From Nocardia terpenica (GTDB lineage Bacteria > Actinomycetota > Actinomycetes > Mycobacteriales > Mycobacteriaceae), in contig NZ_JABMCZ010000001.1 in the NCBI RefSeq assembly GCF_013186535.1, forward strand, positions 372,001-436,000: 64,000 nucleotides of DNA, given 5' to 3'. The notes under the pieces were generated by a model. That model saw only the letters and a program-made list of their open reading frames with translations, was not told where the DNA came from and made no database searches. Position 1 is the first letter of the stretch; each line of letters opens with the position of its first letter. The position numbers and the translations under genes were made by a program. This document shows, in pieces, positions 1-7,986 of this stretch.

Positions 1-2
1 TC

Positions 3-113
3 CGCGCCGCCGTGCAGGAGGCGAAGATCGGGCCCGACAAAGACATTCCGCACGTCGGCCCGGCCGTGGTCGTCGGATATGTCACGAACCTGGAGCATCT
101 GGGACTGCTCTGA
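3..113 (+). CDS. C-terminal fragment of an unidentified protein entering from the left edge
   Basis: The first bases of the window read as an open frame ending in TGA, with the last residues VTNLEHLGLL. The 36 visible residues have ordinary high-GC codon use and look like a genuine protein tail. The family cannot be named from this much; the ending vaguely recalls DUF4393-type proteins, which is only a guess. The last 32 nt overlap the 3' end of the oppositely oriented gene at 82-675, so one of the two ends may be over-called. Confidence 0.45.
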   Translation, partial: RAAVQEAKIGPDKDIPHVGPAVVVGYVTNLEHLGLL

Positions 114-675
114 TATCCGCGGCAGGCTCCGCGGCGAGGGCGGCGAGGGCGGCGAGGTCGGCGCGCAGCTGCGCCACCTCGGCGGCCACCTCGTCGCGGA
201 GCTGTTCGCGTTCGGTGAGGCTGGCGCGCAGGCTCTCGATGGTGTCGTTCATGGTGGTGAGCTTGCGGTCGGCTCCGTCCAGGCGCCATTCCAGGACCGC
301 GCGGCGGTCCACGTCGTGGCTGGCATTCTTCACCCACGCCACCACGTATTCCAGCCATTCGGGCTGTTTGGGCATGGGCTCGGCGTCGTCCCAGCCGCGG
401 CGCAGCGCGGGTTTGCCCGACAGCACCCGCTCGTCCTCGGTGGGCGTATTCATCTGCACGAGATTGAGCTTCCCGGCGCTGGTCACCACGGCGGTGAGGC
501 GGTAGCGTCCGGCGAGGTGCATCCGCAGTTCCGCGGTGCCGCGCCCGTCGGCGTCCATCGCGCCGAGCCACGGACCGTCCGCGGCGCTGATGATCGACTC
601 CAGCACGCCGAGCTGCCCGATCCCGCGCCGCAGCCGCGTCGCCCGTTTACGCAGGTCTTCCGTGGTCGCGGTCAT
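82..675 (-). CDS. Hypothetical protein with C-terminal coiled coil
   Basis: A 197-residue protein that I do not recognise. It begins MTATTEDLRKRATRLRRG; a GTG five codons upstream (position 690) is an alternative start. The first two thirds is a mixed fold containing a segment rich in Trp and acidic residues (WDDAEPMPKQPEWLEYV). The last third, from about residue 135, is a heptad-like stretch (DTIESLRASLTEREQLRDEV and onward) typical of a coiled coil, followed by an Ala-rich tail. There is no signal peptide or membrane segment. It is divergent from kynureninase, with only about 50 nt between the starts. Function unknown. Confidence 0.6.
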   Translation of the reverse strand: MTATTEDLRKRATRLRRGIGQLGVLESIISAADGPWLGAMDADGRGTAELRMHLAGRYRLTAVVTSAGKLNLVQMNTPTEDERVLSGKPALRRGWDDAEPMPKQPEWLEYVVAWVKNASHDVDRRAVLEWRLDGADRKLTTMNDTIESLRASLTEREQLRDEVAAEVAQLRADLAALAALAAEPAADIRAVPDAPGS

Positions 676-726
676 CTGGTCCCAATGCACGCCCCCGACT
701 GTAACGACATTTTCGGAAGGAAGCCG

Positions 727-1950
727 ATGACGACCTCCCTGGCGGACGCGCGTCGCCTCGACGACGAGGACCCGCTGCGCGGCTTCCGCGACCGGTTCGT
801 CCCGCCGACCGATCCCGGCCTGGTCGCCTATCTCGACGGCAACTCTCTCGGGCGGCCGCCGAAAGCCACCGTGCGGCGGCTGCATTCGCTGGTCACCGAG
901 GAGTGGGGGAGCCGGTTGATCCGGTCGTGGTCGGAGCGGTGGATGACGCTGCCCGAACAGATCGGCGACCGGCTCGCGGCCGCCACGCTGGGCGCGGCGC
1001 CCGGTCAGGTGGTGATCGCCGACTCCACCAGCGTGTGCCTGTACAAGCTGCTGCGCGGCGCGCTGGCGCTGCGGCCCGGCCGCACCGAGATCGTGACCGA
1101 TCGGCACAACTTCCCCACCGACAGCTACATCGTGCAGGGCGTCGCCGCCGAACTCGGCCTGACCGTGCGCTGGATCGACTCCGATCCCGACGCGGGCGTG
1201 ACGGCCGCGGAGTTGGCGGCGCAGCTGAGCGAGAACACCGCGGTGGTCACGCTCTCGCACATCGCATATCGCTCGGCGTGGATCGCCGACCTGCCTGCGC
1301 TCACCGCGCTCGCGCACCGGCACGGCGCGCTGGTGGTGTGGGACCTGTGCCACAGCGTGGGCTGTGTGCCGCTCGAATTGGATTCCTGGGGAGTCGATTT
1401 CGCGGTCGGCTGCACCTACAAGTATCTGAACGCGGGCCCCGGCGCACCGGCCTTCGGCTATGTGCGCGCCGAGCATCACGAGGACTTCCGCCAACCCGTG
1501 TGGGGGTGGATGGGCGGCGACGATCCGTTCGCCATGCGGCACGAGTACCGGCCCGCCTCGGGGGTGCGCCGGCTGCTGTCCGGCACGCCGCCGATCACCG
1601 CCATGATCGGCGTGGACGAGGGCGTGAGGCTGGTGGCCGAGGCCGGTATCGAGCGCATTCGCGCCAAGGCCGTCGCCCTCACCGAGACGGTGGTCGCGCT
1701 GGCCGACGAACGGCTTGCGCCGCACGGCATTCGGGTGGCCTCGCCGCGCGATCCCGCCCGCCGGGGCGGGCACGTCACCCTCGCCCATCCCGAGGCCGCC
1801 GCGCTCGCCCCGCGCCTCATCGATGCGGGCGTCGTCATCGATTTCCGGCCGCCGGACGGCATCCGGGTCGGATTGTCCCCGCTCACCACGGGATTCGCCG
1901 AGATGTGGGAGGCGATGGACGTGGTCGCCCAGCTCGCGGGGCGCGGCTAG
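727..1950 (+). CDS. kynU: Kynureninase
   Basis: A 407-residue PLP enzyme (fold type I) that hydrolyses kynurenine or 3-hydroxykynurenine to anthranilate or 3-hydroxyanthranilate plus alanine. Family hallmarks are visible: YLDGNSLGRPP near residue 36, the WGSRLIRSW segment, DLCHSVG, and the PLP-lysine context CTYKYLNAGPGAPAF. Length matches the family (about 400-420). The ATG is preceded by a strong ribosome site (GGAAGGAAG, 6-12 nt upstream). No tryptophan 2,3-dioxygenase or kynurenine formamidase is adjacent; the cyclase-fold hydrolase at 32767-33606 belongs to another operon. It could serve tryptophan catabolism or NAD supply. Confidence 0.93.
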   Translation: MTTSLADARRLDDEDPLRGFRDRFVPPTDPGLVAYLDGNSLGRPPKATVRRLHSLVTEEWGSRLIRSWSERWMTLPEQIGDRLAAATLGAAPGQVVIADSTSVCLYKLLRGALALRPGRTEIVTDRHNFPTDSYIVQGVAAELGLTVRWIDSDPDAGVTAAELAAQLSENTAVVTLSHIAYRSAWIADLPALTALAHRHGALVVWDLCHSVGCVPLELDSWGVDFAVGCTYKYLNAGPGAPAFGYVRAEHHEDFRQPVWGWMGGDDPFAMRHEYRPASGVRRLLSGTPPITAMIGVDEGVRLVAEAGIERIRAKAVALTETVVALADERLAPHGIRVASPRDPARRGGHVTLAHPEAAALAPRLIDAGVVIDFRPPDGIRVGLSPLTTGFAEMWEAMDVVAQLAGRG

Positions 1951-1978
1951 CCGATTTGGGCGCGGGCGCCCGACCTCA

Positions 1979-2004
1979 TTACTATCTACGTACGGAGATA
2001 GTAA
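1979..2004. promoter_or_regulatory. Perfect 9-bp inverted repeat, candidate operator
   Basis: Arms TTACTATCT and AGATAGTAA are exact reverse complements around an 8-nt spacer. The AT-rich arms stand out from the GC-rich surroundings and have no T-tract, so an operator for a dimeric repressor (TetR, PadR or GntR style) is more likely than a terminator. It lies between the kynureninase stop and the small frame at 2035. Confidence 0.5.
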
Positions 2005-2034
2005 GTATTGGTCGGAATGGAATGAGGACACCGC

Positions 2035-2136
2035 GTGCGTCGACGAGCCTGGTTTCGCCTGGGGTTACGCATTGCCCTGATCGGTGCGGCGATCGTCTGG
2101 CTCGGCGGTCTCGCCTGGCTGGTCGTGCATCTGTGA
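2035..2136 (+). CDS. Possible 33-residue single-pass membrane peptide
   Basis: A GTG start with a well placed GAGGA six bases upstream opens a 33-codon frame: a basic N-terminus (VRRRAWFRLGLR) followed by a hydrophobic helix (IALIGAAIVWLGGLAWLVV) and a two-residue tail. This is the classic layout of a micro membrane protein. It follows the palindrome at 1979-2004. Against it: 72 nt overlap the 3' end of the opposing dioxygenase gene. Low to moderate confidence. Confidence 0.33.
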   Translation: MRRRAWFRLGLRIALIGAAIVWLGGLAWLVVHL

Positions 2137-3027
2137 GCGCCAGGCCGGGGTCTGGCCGCCCCACAGATTGACGGTGTGCGGGTTGGGTTTCCATCGTCGC
2201 GGCACGTAGGCGGCGTGGTCGTCGTGGAACTTCTCCATCTCGGCCGACAGCTCGATGTGATTGCCCGCGGGGTCGTCGAAGAAGACGAACAGGTTGTTGC
2301 CCGGACCGTGGCGGCCGGGGCCCCAGGTGATGTCGACGCCCTCGTCGGTGAGCCGGTCGCACCACGCCTTGAAGTCCGCCCACTCGGACAGGTCGTAGGA
2401 GTAGTGGTCGATGTCGCCGCCGCGACCGACCTGCACCGCCGCCAGGCTGTGGTGATCGCGGTCGCTGCGCAGCCATGCGAAGCGCCCGTCGTCGAGTTCG
2501 TCGGACAGGCGGAAGCCGATCACGCCGACGTAGAAGGCCACCATCGCCTCGACGTCGTCGGTGCCCAGGGTGAGGTGCTGGTATCGGACGGGCCGGTATC
2601 CGGTGTCGGCGGCGGATTCCCCCTGCCGCAGCACGGTGCCGTGGAAATGGACCTCGGTGCCGTCCGGGTCGACGGTCGAGATGCCGTGCGCGACACCGGA
2701 TGCCGCGTCGATGTATGCCGGATCCAGGTCCTCGACCGGATATCCGCCCGACCACAGCCGCCCGGCGATACCCGCCACGCCGCCGGCGTCGCGCACCTCG
2801 AACCCGTAGTGCCGCAACCGTTTCTCGCCCTCGACCAGGTCGACGACGTGATGGCCGGTGCCCCAGCCCAGCCGCACCCCGCCCCCGGCCAACTCTCCGT
2901 GCACGACCAGCCCGAGAATCCGCTCGTAGAACCGCACCGTCGCGCTCAGATCCGGAACCGAGAACCCGATATGCGACGCCGCCGTCCGCGCCAACGCAAC
3001 CGTCTCCACAACCGGCGAACTATCCAC
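2065..3027 (-). CDS. Extradiol ring-cleavage dioxygenase (VOC superfamily, catechol 2,3-dioxygenase type)
   Basis: A 320-residue two-domain vicinal-oxygen-chelate protein expected to cleave a catechol next to its hydroxyls using Fe(II). The second domain carries the usual metal and acid-base context: QHLTLGTD, DHHSLAAV, IDHYSYDL and GNHIELSAEM. The GTG start overlaps the stop of the upstream hydroxylase (GTGGATAG), implying translational coupling. With that hydroxylase it forms a hydroxylate-then-cleave pair for a phenolic substrate. The substrate cannot be read from the sequence; phenylpropanoid- or biphenyl-type catechols are the family norm. The open frame runs further upstream, but only because it crosses the repeat array in the neighbouring gene. 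Confidence 0.85.
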   Translation of the reverse strand: MDSSPVVETVALARTAASHIGFSVPDLSATVRFYERILGLVVHGELAGGGVRLGWGTGHHVVDLVEGEKRLRHYGFEVRDAGGVAGIAGRLWSGGYPVEDLDPAYIDAASGVAHGISTVDPDGTEVHFHGTVLRQGESAADTGYRPVRYQHLTLGTDDVEAMVAFYVGVIGFRLSDELDDGRFAWLRSDRDHHSLAAVQVGRGGDIDHYSYDLSEWADFKAWCDRLTDEGVDITWGPGRHGPGNNLFVFFDDPAGNHIELSAEMEKFHDDHAAYVPRRWKPNPHTVNLWGGQTPAWRSQMHDQPGETAEPDDRRTDQGNA

Positions 3028-4765
3028 AGCAGCCCACCTCCGCCACGGTGCCTTCCGAACCCGGCGCTTCCACCCCTCTCGGTCCCGGCATGCCCTCCCC
3101 TCTTGTCCCCGGCACGCCCACTTCTCTTGTCCCCGGCATGTACTCTTCGCTTGCTCCCGGCATGCCCTCTTCTCTTGTTCCCGGCATGCTTTTGGCCGGG
3201 ATCCACCCCAACACCCGATCCACAACACCCCCCGACGCCCTTGGGCTCCAAGCGGCGGCAATGATCCGATCCGGCCGGAGCAAAACGAATTGCCCCGAGT
3301 ACGAGGAGAATTCGCGGTGCAGCCCACCGTCGACATCGAGCAGCACCCGGTGCCGGGTGCGGGGCAGCACGTCGCCGGTGACCACCACCGCCTGCCGGGC
3401 CGCGAATGCCGTGCACACGGGGTGCACCGCGGCCCAGTCGGAGTCGTCGACGTCCACGGCGAGCACCGACCAGCCGTTGCCCAGGATGTCGTCCAGGCGG
3501 CGCAGCTGGTGGGCGATCGTGTCGAAGACCGTGGGCTGGCCGATGGGCACCCCCACCTCGCCGGTCGCCCCGTCGGCCAGCACGAGGCCGTCGTCCAGGC
3601 GGTGCGGGGGGCGGAAACGCATCTGCTCCAGGAAGATCCGGCCCGCGGCGGTGCCCAGCGCGCGCCGCACGGCGTCGTCGCGGCGGCGGGCCAGGCCGGG
3701 CCGGGTCGTCATGACCACCCGGCCGAGCCGTTCGGACAGGCGGATGGTCGCCAGCGCGTGCGGGGCGCGCTCGGCCTGATAGCTGGCCAGCACCGACGAA
3801 TCCAGCCGCCCGGCCAGCACATCGGCGATCTTCCAGGTCAGATTGGCCGCGTCCCGGATCCCGGCGTTGAGTCCCTGACCGGCGAACGGCGGCATCATGT
3901 GCGCGGCGTCGCCGAGCAGGAACGAGCGGCCGATCATCCATTCGTCGGCGATCACCGCGTGGAAGCGGTAGTTGACCGCCCGCTCCACGTGCTCGGGCTC
4001 CAGGGATCGGTAGCGCGACACCAGCTTCCGGATCAGCTCGAACGACGGCTGTTCGCCCGCCGCGCCCTCGCCGTCGAACAGCCGGAACTCGTAGCGGCAG
4101 CGCCCGCCGAGCCCGGGTATCACCACGTGCGGGCGGTACGGGTCGGCGTAGTGCATGGCGAACCGCTCGGTGTGCGGATCGCCGACCGTGTCGACCACCA
4201 GCCACACATCGGGATAGCTGCGGCCGCTCATCTCGACGCCCTGTAGCAGCCGGGTGGCCGAGCGGCCGCCGTCGCAGCCCAGCACGTACGCGGCGTCGAG
4301 GACCTGGTCGACCCCGTTCGCGCTGGCGCGCAACCGAACCCGGTCGCCGAGCTGCTCGATTCCGGTCACCCGCGTCCCGAATCGCAGCCGCACGAACGGC
4401 GATGCCGCCAGCGCCGCGACCAGCGCCCGCTCCAGATCGGGCTGGGCGAACGGATTCTTGATCGGATAGCCGAGCCGGAACGGATGCGGCCCGCGGGCCT
4501 GGAACAGCGGCAGCCCCGCGCTGTCGTAGTAGCGAGTGCCGGTGCCCGGCACCACGATCGGCAGAATCCGGTCGACGATCCCGGCCCGCTGATACACCCG
4601 CAGCGACTCGTCATCGATGCTGATCGCCTTGGGTTCGTCGCTGGTGGATTCGTGCTGTTCCAGCACCACGACGTCGACTCCGCGCGCGGCCAGCAGCGCG
4701 GCCGCGGTCAAACCGACCGGTCCCGCCCCGCACACCGCGACGTCCACACTGCCCGACGACGCCAT
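3020..4765 (-). CDS. FAD-dependent aromatic hydroxylase, MhpA-like, with a repeat-derived C-terminal tail
   Basis: A 581-residue class A flavoprotein monooxygenase similar to 3-(3-hydroxyphenyl)propionate hydroxylase. It shows the Rossmann motif CGAGPVGLTAA near residue 12, the middle motif CDGGRSATR, and GDAAHMMPPFAGQGLNAG binding FAD ribityl. The core ends near residue 520. The last 60 residues are a reading of the repeat at 3084-3200 (PGTREEGMPGASEEYMPGTR and similar), which has no counterpart in the family. The start ATG is about 100 nt from the divergent IclR gene, which probably controls it. The tail is likely neutral baggage. Confidence 0.88.
   Translation of the reverse strand: MASSGSVDVAVCGAGPVGLTAAALLAARGVDVVVLEQHESTSDEPKAISIDDESLRVYQRAGIVDRILPIVVPGTGTRYYDSAGLPLFQARGPHPFRLGYPIKNPFAQPDLERALVAALAASPFVRLRFGTRVTGIEQLGDRVRLRASANGVDQVLDAAYVLGCDGGRSATRLLQGVEMSGRSYPDVWLVVDTVGDPHTERFAMHYADPYRPHVVIPGLGGRCRYEFRLFDGEGAAGEQPSFELIRKLVSRYRSLEPEHVERAVNYRFHAVIADEWMIGRSFLLGDAAHMMPPFAGQGLNAGIRDAANLTWKIADVLAGRLDSSVLASYQAERAPHALATIRLSERLGRVVMTTRPGLARRRDDAVRRALGTAAGRIFLEQMRFRPPHRLDDGLVLADGATGEVGVPIGQPTVFDTIAHQLRRLDDILGNGWSVLAVDVDDSDWAAVHPVCTAFAARQAVVVTGDVLPRTRHRVLLDVDGGLHREFSSYSGQFVLLRPDRIIAAAWSPRASGGVVDRVLGWIPAKSMPGTREEGMPGASEEYMPGTREVGVPGTRGEGMPGPRGVEAPGSEGTVAEVGCCG
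3084..3200 (-). repeat. Repeat element A: four 24-bp tandem units plus hairpin core, inside the hydroxylase gene
   Basis: On the plus strand four 24-bp units start at 3084, 3108, 3132 and 3156, each beginning CCCGGC followed by ATG or ACG. They end in a core at 3180-3200: arm CCCGGC, loop ATGCTTTTG, arm GCCGGG. Reading with the hydroxylase (minus strand) the core comes first and the units follow, the same order as in element D. The unit length is a multiple of three, so the frame stays open. Confidence 0.85.
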
Positions 4766-4873
4766 CTCGCACCTCTTCGATCTCCGGAAACGCTGCCTCT
4801 ACCGTAGAATTGTGTCCTGTCTTACAACAGGGATGTCCTGAAAAGCGGGACTCGGAATAGCTGAGGCGGGCGC
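4766..4873. promoter_or_regulatory. Divergent promoter region of hydroxylase and IclR genes
   Basis: It holds an inverted repeat CCTGT-(6 nt)-ACAGG at 4816-4831, embedded in a direct repeat of TGTCCTG (4814-4820 and 4834-4840). This is a plausible IclR-type operator serving both the regulator and the divergent degradation genes. Assignment to this regulator is by position only. Confidence 0.5.
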
Positions 4874-5665
4874 GTGCAGACCGGAGACCATCGAGCGGGC
4901 AGCGGATATCGCGAGCGGAACTCGACCGCGGACCGCGCGCTGGACATCCTGGGCTTGTTCAGCGCGGGAAAGCCGGTGTGGTCCGGCACCGAAATCGCCG
5001 ACCGGCTGGGCGTGGCCCGCTCCACCGGCTACCGCTATCTGCAGAGCCTGGTGGGCCGCGGTTTCATCGAGGAGGCCGGGCACGGGTACCGGCTCGGCCC
5101 GCGCGTGTTCGAACTCGCCCGGGTGGCGCGCGCCGGGCTCGGGCTGTCGGAGGTGGCGCTGCCGGTCATGCGCGGGCTGGCCGAGCAGGTGAACGAAATG
5201 GTGCTGCTGACTCGGCGATCCGGCCGGTCGGTGGTGTGCCTGGATCTGGTCGAGGCGTCGCGCGGGGTGCGCCTGACCTACGAGCGCGGCCAGGTGCTGC
5301 CGATCAACGCGGGCGCCGCCGCGCAGGTCCTGCTGGCCTGGGCCGATCCCGTGGAGGTGACGGCGCTGCTCGGCGCCGGGCCGCTGGAGCGGTTCACCGC
5401 GCGGACCATCACCGATCCGAATACGCTGCGCGCCCGGCTGGTTCAGATCCGCAAGCAGGGCGTCGCCGTCGCTCAGGGCGAACTCGACGAGCACATTCTC
5501 GGTGTGGCAGCGCCCATTCGCGATGCCGGGGGAGCGGTGTGCGCGGCGGTGAGCGTGGCCGCCCTGGCCGTGCGCATCCCGCGGGCCGAGCTGCCGGCGC
5601 TGAAATTCACCGTGCGCGCGGCCGCCACGGATATCTCACGCCGCCTGACCCTGGTCGACGCCTGA
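4874..5665 (+). CDS. IclR-family transcriptional regulator
   Basis: A 263-residue regulator. The N-terminal winged helix (residues about 15-75, ADRALDILGLFSAGKPVWSG then ARSTGYRYLQSLVGRGFIEE) is followed by the IclR effector domain (about 90-255) with GAAAQVLLAW and GELDEHILGVAAPIRDAGG. GTG start at 4874 with a weak purine-rich site. It is divergent from the aromatic hydroxylase-dioxygenase pair, the usual arrangement for IclR activators or repressors of aromatic catabolism, so those genes are the likely targets and a phenolic intermediate the likely effector. Confidence 0.9.
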   Translation: MQTGDHRAGSGYRERNSTADRALDILGLFSAGKPVWSGTEIADRLGVARSTGYRYLQSLVGRGFIEEAGHGYRLGPRVFELARVARAGLGLSEVALPVMRGLAEQVNEMVLLTRRSGRSVVCLDLVEASRGVRLTYERGQVLPINAGAAAQVLLAWADPVEVTALLGAGPLERFTARTITDPNTLRARLVQIRKQGVAVAQGELDEHILGVAAPIRDAGGAVCAAVSVAALAVRIPRAELPALKFTVRAAATDISRRLTLVDA

Positions 5666-5677
5666 GCCCTGCCGTTT

Positions 5678-5707
5678 ACCGCCGGAACGAGCCAGGCTCG
5701 CGGCGGT
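5678..5707 (+). terminator. Hairpin after the IclR gene
   Basis: Arms ACCGCCG and CGGCGGT enclose a smaller inner stem (CGAGC/GCTCG) a few bases past the IclR stop. There is no T-tract, as is common for actinobacterial terminators. It may also serve the convergent lsr2 gene. Confidence 0.5.
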
Positions 5708-5778
5708 GGGCACCGCTGCGAGCCTGGAGGCTTCCGACGATCGGACCGTGGCCGACGAGAAAATTCGACGGTTAGTGT

Positions 5779-6141
5779 TCAGGAGTTGCTCTGCCGGTAC
5801 GCCTCGACAAGCTCTTTCGGCAGCCGACCGCGCGCGGGGGCGGTGCGCCCGTTTTCCTGCGCCCAGTCACGAATCTTGCTCAATTCCGCCTTGCTCAGTC
5901 CGCCGGAACCGTTCGAGGCGCCGGCCGGCTTCCGGTTGCTGCGCCGGCCCCCGGTGCGCCGGGCGACCTTGGTGTACGGGTCGAAGGTGGCGTAGAACTT
6001 GTCCCGGTTCTTCGCACCCAGCTCGATTTCGTATTCGACTCCGTCGATCGCGAAGGAGATCGTCGGATTCGGGACGATGGTCGTATCGATCCGCTCGCCA
6101 CTCACATCGTCGTAGGTTTCCACGACCGTTTTCTGTGCCAT
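5779..6141 (-). CDS. lsr2: Lsr2, nucleoid-associated xenogeneic silencer
   Basis: A 120-residue protein of the usual Lsr2 length. The N-terminal dimerisation domain (residues 1-60: MAQKTVVETYDDVSGERID, TISFAIDGVEYEIELGAKN) is linked by a basic Ser/Gly stretch to the C-terminal DNA-binding domain, with the minor-groove hook ARGRLPKELVEAY near residue 105. Lsr2 coats AT-rich DNA and silences acquired genes, including biosynthetic clusters in actinomycetes. No ribosome site precedes the ATG: a -10-like TAGCCT ends 6 nt before it, so the mRNA may be leaderless. Actinomycetes often carry several Lsr2 paralogues; which one this is cannot be told. Confidence 0.95.
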   Translation of the reverse strand: MAQKTVVETYDDVSGERIDTTIVPNPTISFAIDGVEYEIELGAKNRDKFYATFDPYTKVARRTGGRRSNRKPAGASNGSGGLSKAELSKIRDWAQENGRTAPARGRLPKELVEAYRQSNS

Positions 6142-6469
6142 TGGAATAGGCTAGCACTCCCGGCGATCCTATTTCCAACCTCCGCGGCCGACGCGATTAG
6201 AGCATCGATTAGCGGCCCGGTATCGGTTATCATTGTCCGCACCCCATTGCAAACCTCACGGCCTTCCGCTATCGGATTGTCCGAATTCATCCGGTAAACT
6301 CCGCCGGGCCGCGGCGACGGGCACGCCCGCCACCCCGGCCCGATCGGCTCCGGGAACCTCCATCCCGGCGCATCCGCCGACCGGAACCGGTCGGACTATT
6401 TCTCCTGGAAGGATGTATCGCCGTCGTATTCGAGCGTTCGGAGTTTGTCTGCCGCTTGGCAACTCGGGA
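6142..6469. promoter_or_regulatory. Upstream region of lsr2, no gene seen
   Basis: It contains the -10-like TAGCCT (minus strand, 6148-6153) next to the lsr2 start and a direct repeat CGATTAG at 6194-6200 and 6206-6212, a 12-bp period that could be a binding site. The short frames here have no ribosome sites and atypical codon use. The 3' end of the MerR gene adjoins at 6470. Confidence 0.4.
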
Positions 6470-7408
6470 TCAGGGCGCCGGATGGGCGCGCAGTGCCGCG
6501 ATCGTCCATTCCCATGCGGGGGACTCGTCGGGGCGGGCGGGCCAGTTGTTGATTACGCCCATCAGTTCCCAGTAGCGGGCCACCCGCGCGTTGGCGAACG
6601 TCGCCAGGCGGTCGGTCAGGGCGGCGCGGTATTCGGCGGTGTCGGTGGTGTCGAAGGTTTCGGCCCAGGCCGCGACGATCTCGGCGAGCACCGCGGCGGC
6701 GCGATCCGACTCGGCGGCAATGCCTTCGGATAGCGCGGCACCGGCCTTGTCGGCCACCAGCCGGGCCAGGGCCGCATTCGCCTCGCCGGGGGCCTGCTCG
6801 GCCTCGGCACCGCGCACGGCCATGGTGCGCACGACCGACCGGAAGTCCTCGTCGGCCACCAACTCCGCCATTTCCACCCAGGCGTCCACCTGTGCCGGGG
6901 TGGGATCGTCGGGCAGTTGCGGCTTCGCCGAACGCATCTTGGCGACCATGTCGGCATCCGCGTCGACACCGGTGAAGGTGGCGTCCCAGAATTCATCGAT
7001 AATGCGCTGCCGCTCTTCCTCGTTGAGCTTGGCGAGCTTGTGCATGAGTCGTATCTCCTCTTCACTGGATCCCCGTTCGGCTACCGCCCGCAACACCGCC
7101 CGGCGCAACCGCAGCGTCCGGATCTGAGTGTCCAGTGCGTCCGCATGTCGTTGGGCGAGTTGGGAAATGGTGAGCTCGCGGCCGAGCGCCCGTCGAATGG
7201 TCGGGATATCGATACCCAGCTCACGCAGGGTGTTGATCAATCGCAACCGCGCGACGGCCGTCACGTCGTAGAGCCGGTAGCCCCGGGGTGTTCTCTCGGT
7301 CGGCGGAGTCAGGCCCTCGTCTGAATAAAACCGGATGGTCTTCACAGGCAGGCCGGTGATCCTGGCCAGTTCTCCGATCGCATAGAGCCTGTCTCCGTCG
7401 TTGTTCAC
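6470..7408 (-). CDS. MerR-family transcriptional regulator
   Basis: A 312-residue protein. Residues 5-75 are a MerR winged helix: YAIGELARITGLPVKTIRFY, then DEGLTPPTERTPRGYRLYD, and a recognition region LRLINTLRELGIDIPTIRRA. A coiled-coil linker follows (about 80-125). The C-terminal 180 residues are all-helical without the Cys or His clusters of metal sensors; this suggests a hydrophobic-ligand domain, which is an inference. GTG start at 7408. Its own promoter region carries the palindrome at 7426-7440, so autoregulation is likely. It is divergent from the small secreted protein at 7535, a natural target. Confidence 0.88.
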   Translation of the reverse strand: MNNDGDRLYAIGELARITGLPVKTIRFYSDEGLTPPTERTPRGYRLYDVTAVARLRLINTLRELGIDIPTIRRALGRELTISQLAQRHADALDTQIRTLRLRRAVLRAVAERGSSEEEIRLMHKLAKLNEEERQRIIDEFWDATFTGVDADADMVAKMRSAKPQLPDDPTPAQVDAWVEMAELVADEDFRSVVRTMAVRGAEAEQAPGEANAALARLVADKAGAALSEGIAAESDRAAAVLAEIVAAWAETFDTTDTAEYRAALTDRLATFANARVARYWELMGVINNWPARPDESPAWEWTIAALRAHPAP

Positions 7409-7425
7409 GCACCCAACCTTCGCTA

Positions 7426-7440
7426 CTCCAGTTACTGGAG
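7426..7440. promoter_or_regulatory. MerR-type operator between divergent genes
   Basis: Perfect palindrome CTCCAG-TTA-CTGGAG, 18 nt upstream of the MerR start and preceded on the minus strand by a -35-like TTGAGT. Palindromes inside the promoter spacer are the normal operators of MerR regulators, so autocontrol is the simplest reading. Confidence 0.65.
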
Positions 7441-7534
7441 ACTCAAGCCTATTTCCGGGAGTGTGTTCGGGGTCATATCGGGGGATGATGAATGGACCGG
7501 AAGGTATGGGTCGGGCATCGATAGGAGGTCCACC

Positions 7535-7972
7535 ATGATTCACATTCGGTTCGGGGCGCGTTCGGCGGTGTTCGCCGCGGGGGTGGTCGGTTGCTGGGGG
7601 TTGGGCGCGGTGGCGGCGTTCGCCCAGGCGCCCGCGTCGGTATCGGTGCAGCCCGAGCTCACCTACAACGTCACCACGCTGACCGTTGCCGGGTCGGCGA
7701 CCTGCGGCGGGAGTGGTCAGGCCGGGGTCACCGTGGTCGACGGGTCGCTGGAGCAGATGTTCCCCGGCGGTGTCGGCGGGCCGATCGCCGTGCGGTTGGA
7801 CGGGCCGGTCATGGTCGACTGCGACGGTGCGGCGCATGCCTGGCAGGGACATCTGGTCGCGCCCGGCCGGGCGCTGCCCAACGACTCCGGCGGGATGCTC
7901 ACGGTCACGCTGTCGCAGGGGCCGACCGTGCTCGCCACCACCGGGTCCCAGCCGATCCACATCGTGTCCTGA
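7535..7972 (+). CDS. Small secreted protein of unknown function
   Basis: A 145-residue protein starting at an ATG with a GGAGG site eight bases upstream. The N-terminus is a typical Sec signal peptide (basic MIHIRFGAR, a hydrophobic core to about residue 27, likely cleavage after AAFAQA). The mature part is a small beta-rich domain with a Cys pair (TCGGSG near residue 50, MVDCDG near residue 90) that could form a disulfide. The family is not recognised. It is divergent from the MerR regulator and convergent with the AbrB-family gene. Confidence 0.75.
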   Translation: MIHIRFGARSAVFAAGVVGCWGLGAVAAFAQAPASVSVQPELTYNVTTLTVAGSATCGGSGQAGVTVVDGSLEQMFPGGVGGPIAVRLDGPVMVDCDGAAHAWQGHLVAPGRALPNDSGGMLTVTLSQGPTVLATTGSQPIHIVS

Positions 7973-7986
7973 GCGCGGCCGATCGC

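Noticed and set aside
82..2031. Long minus-strand frame opposite kynureninase
   Set aside because: Codon pattern is the mirror of the kynureninase frame; only the 82-675 part has independent support.
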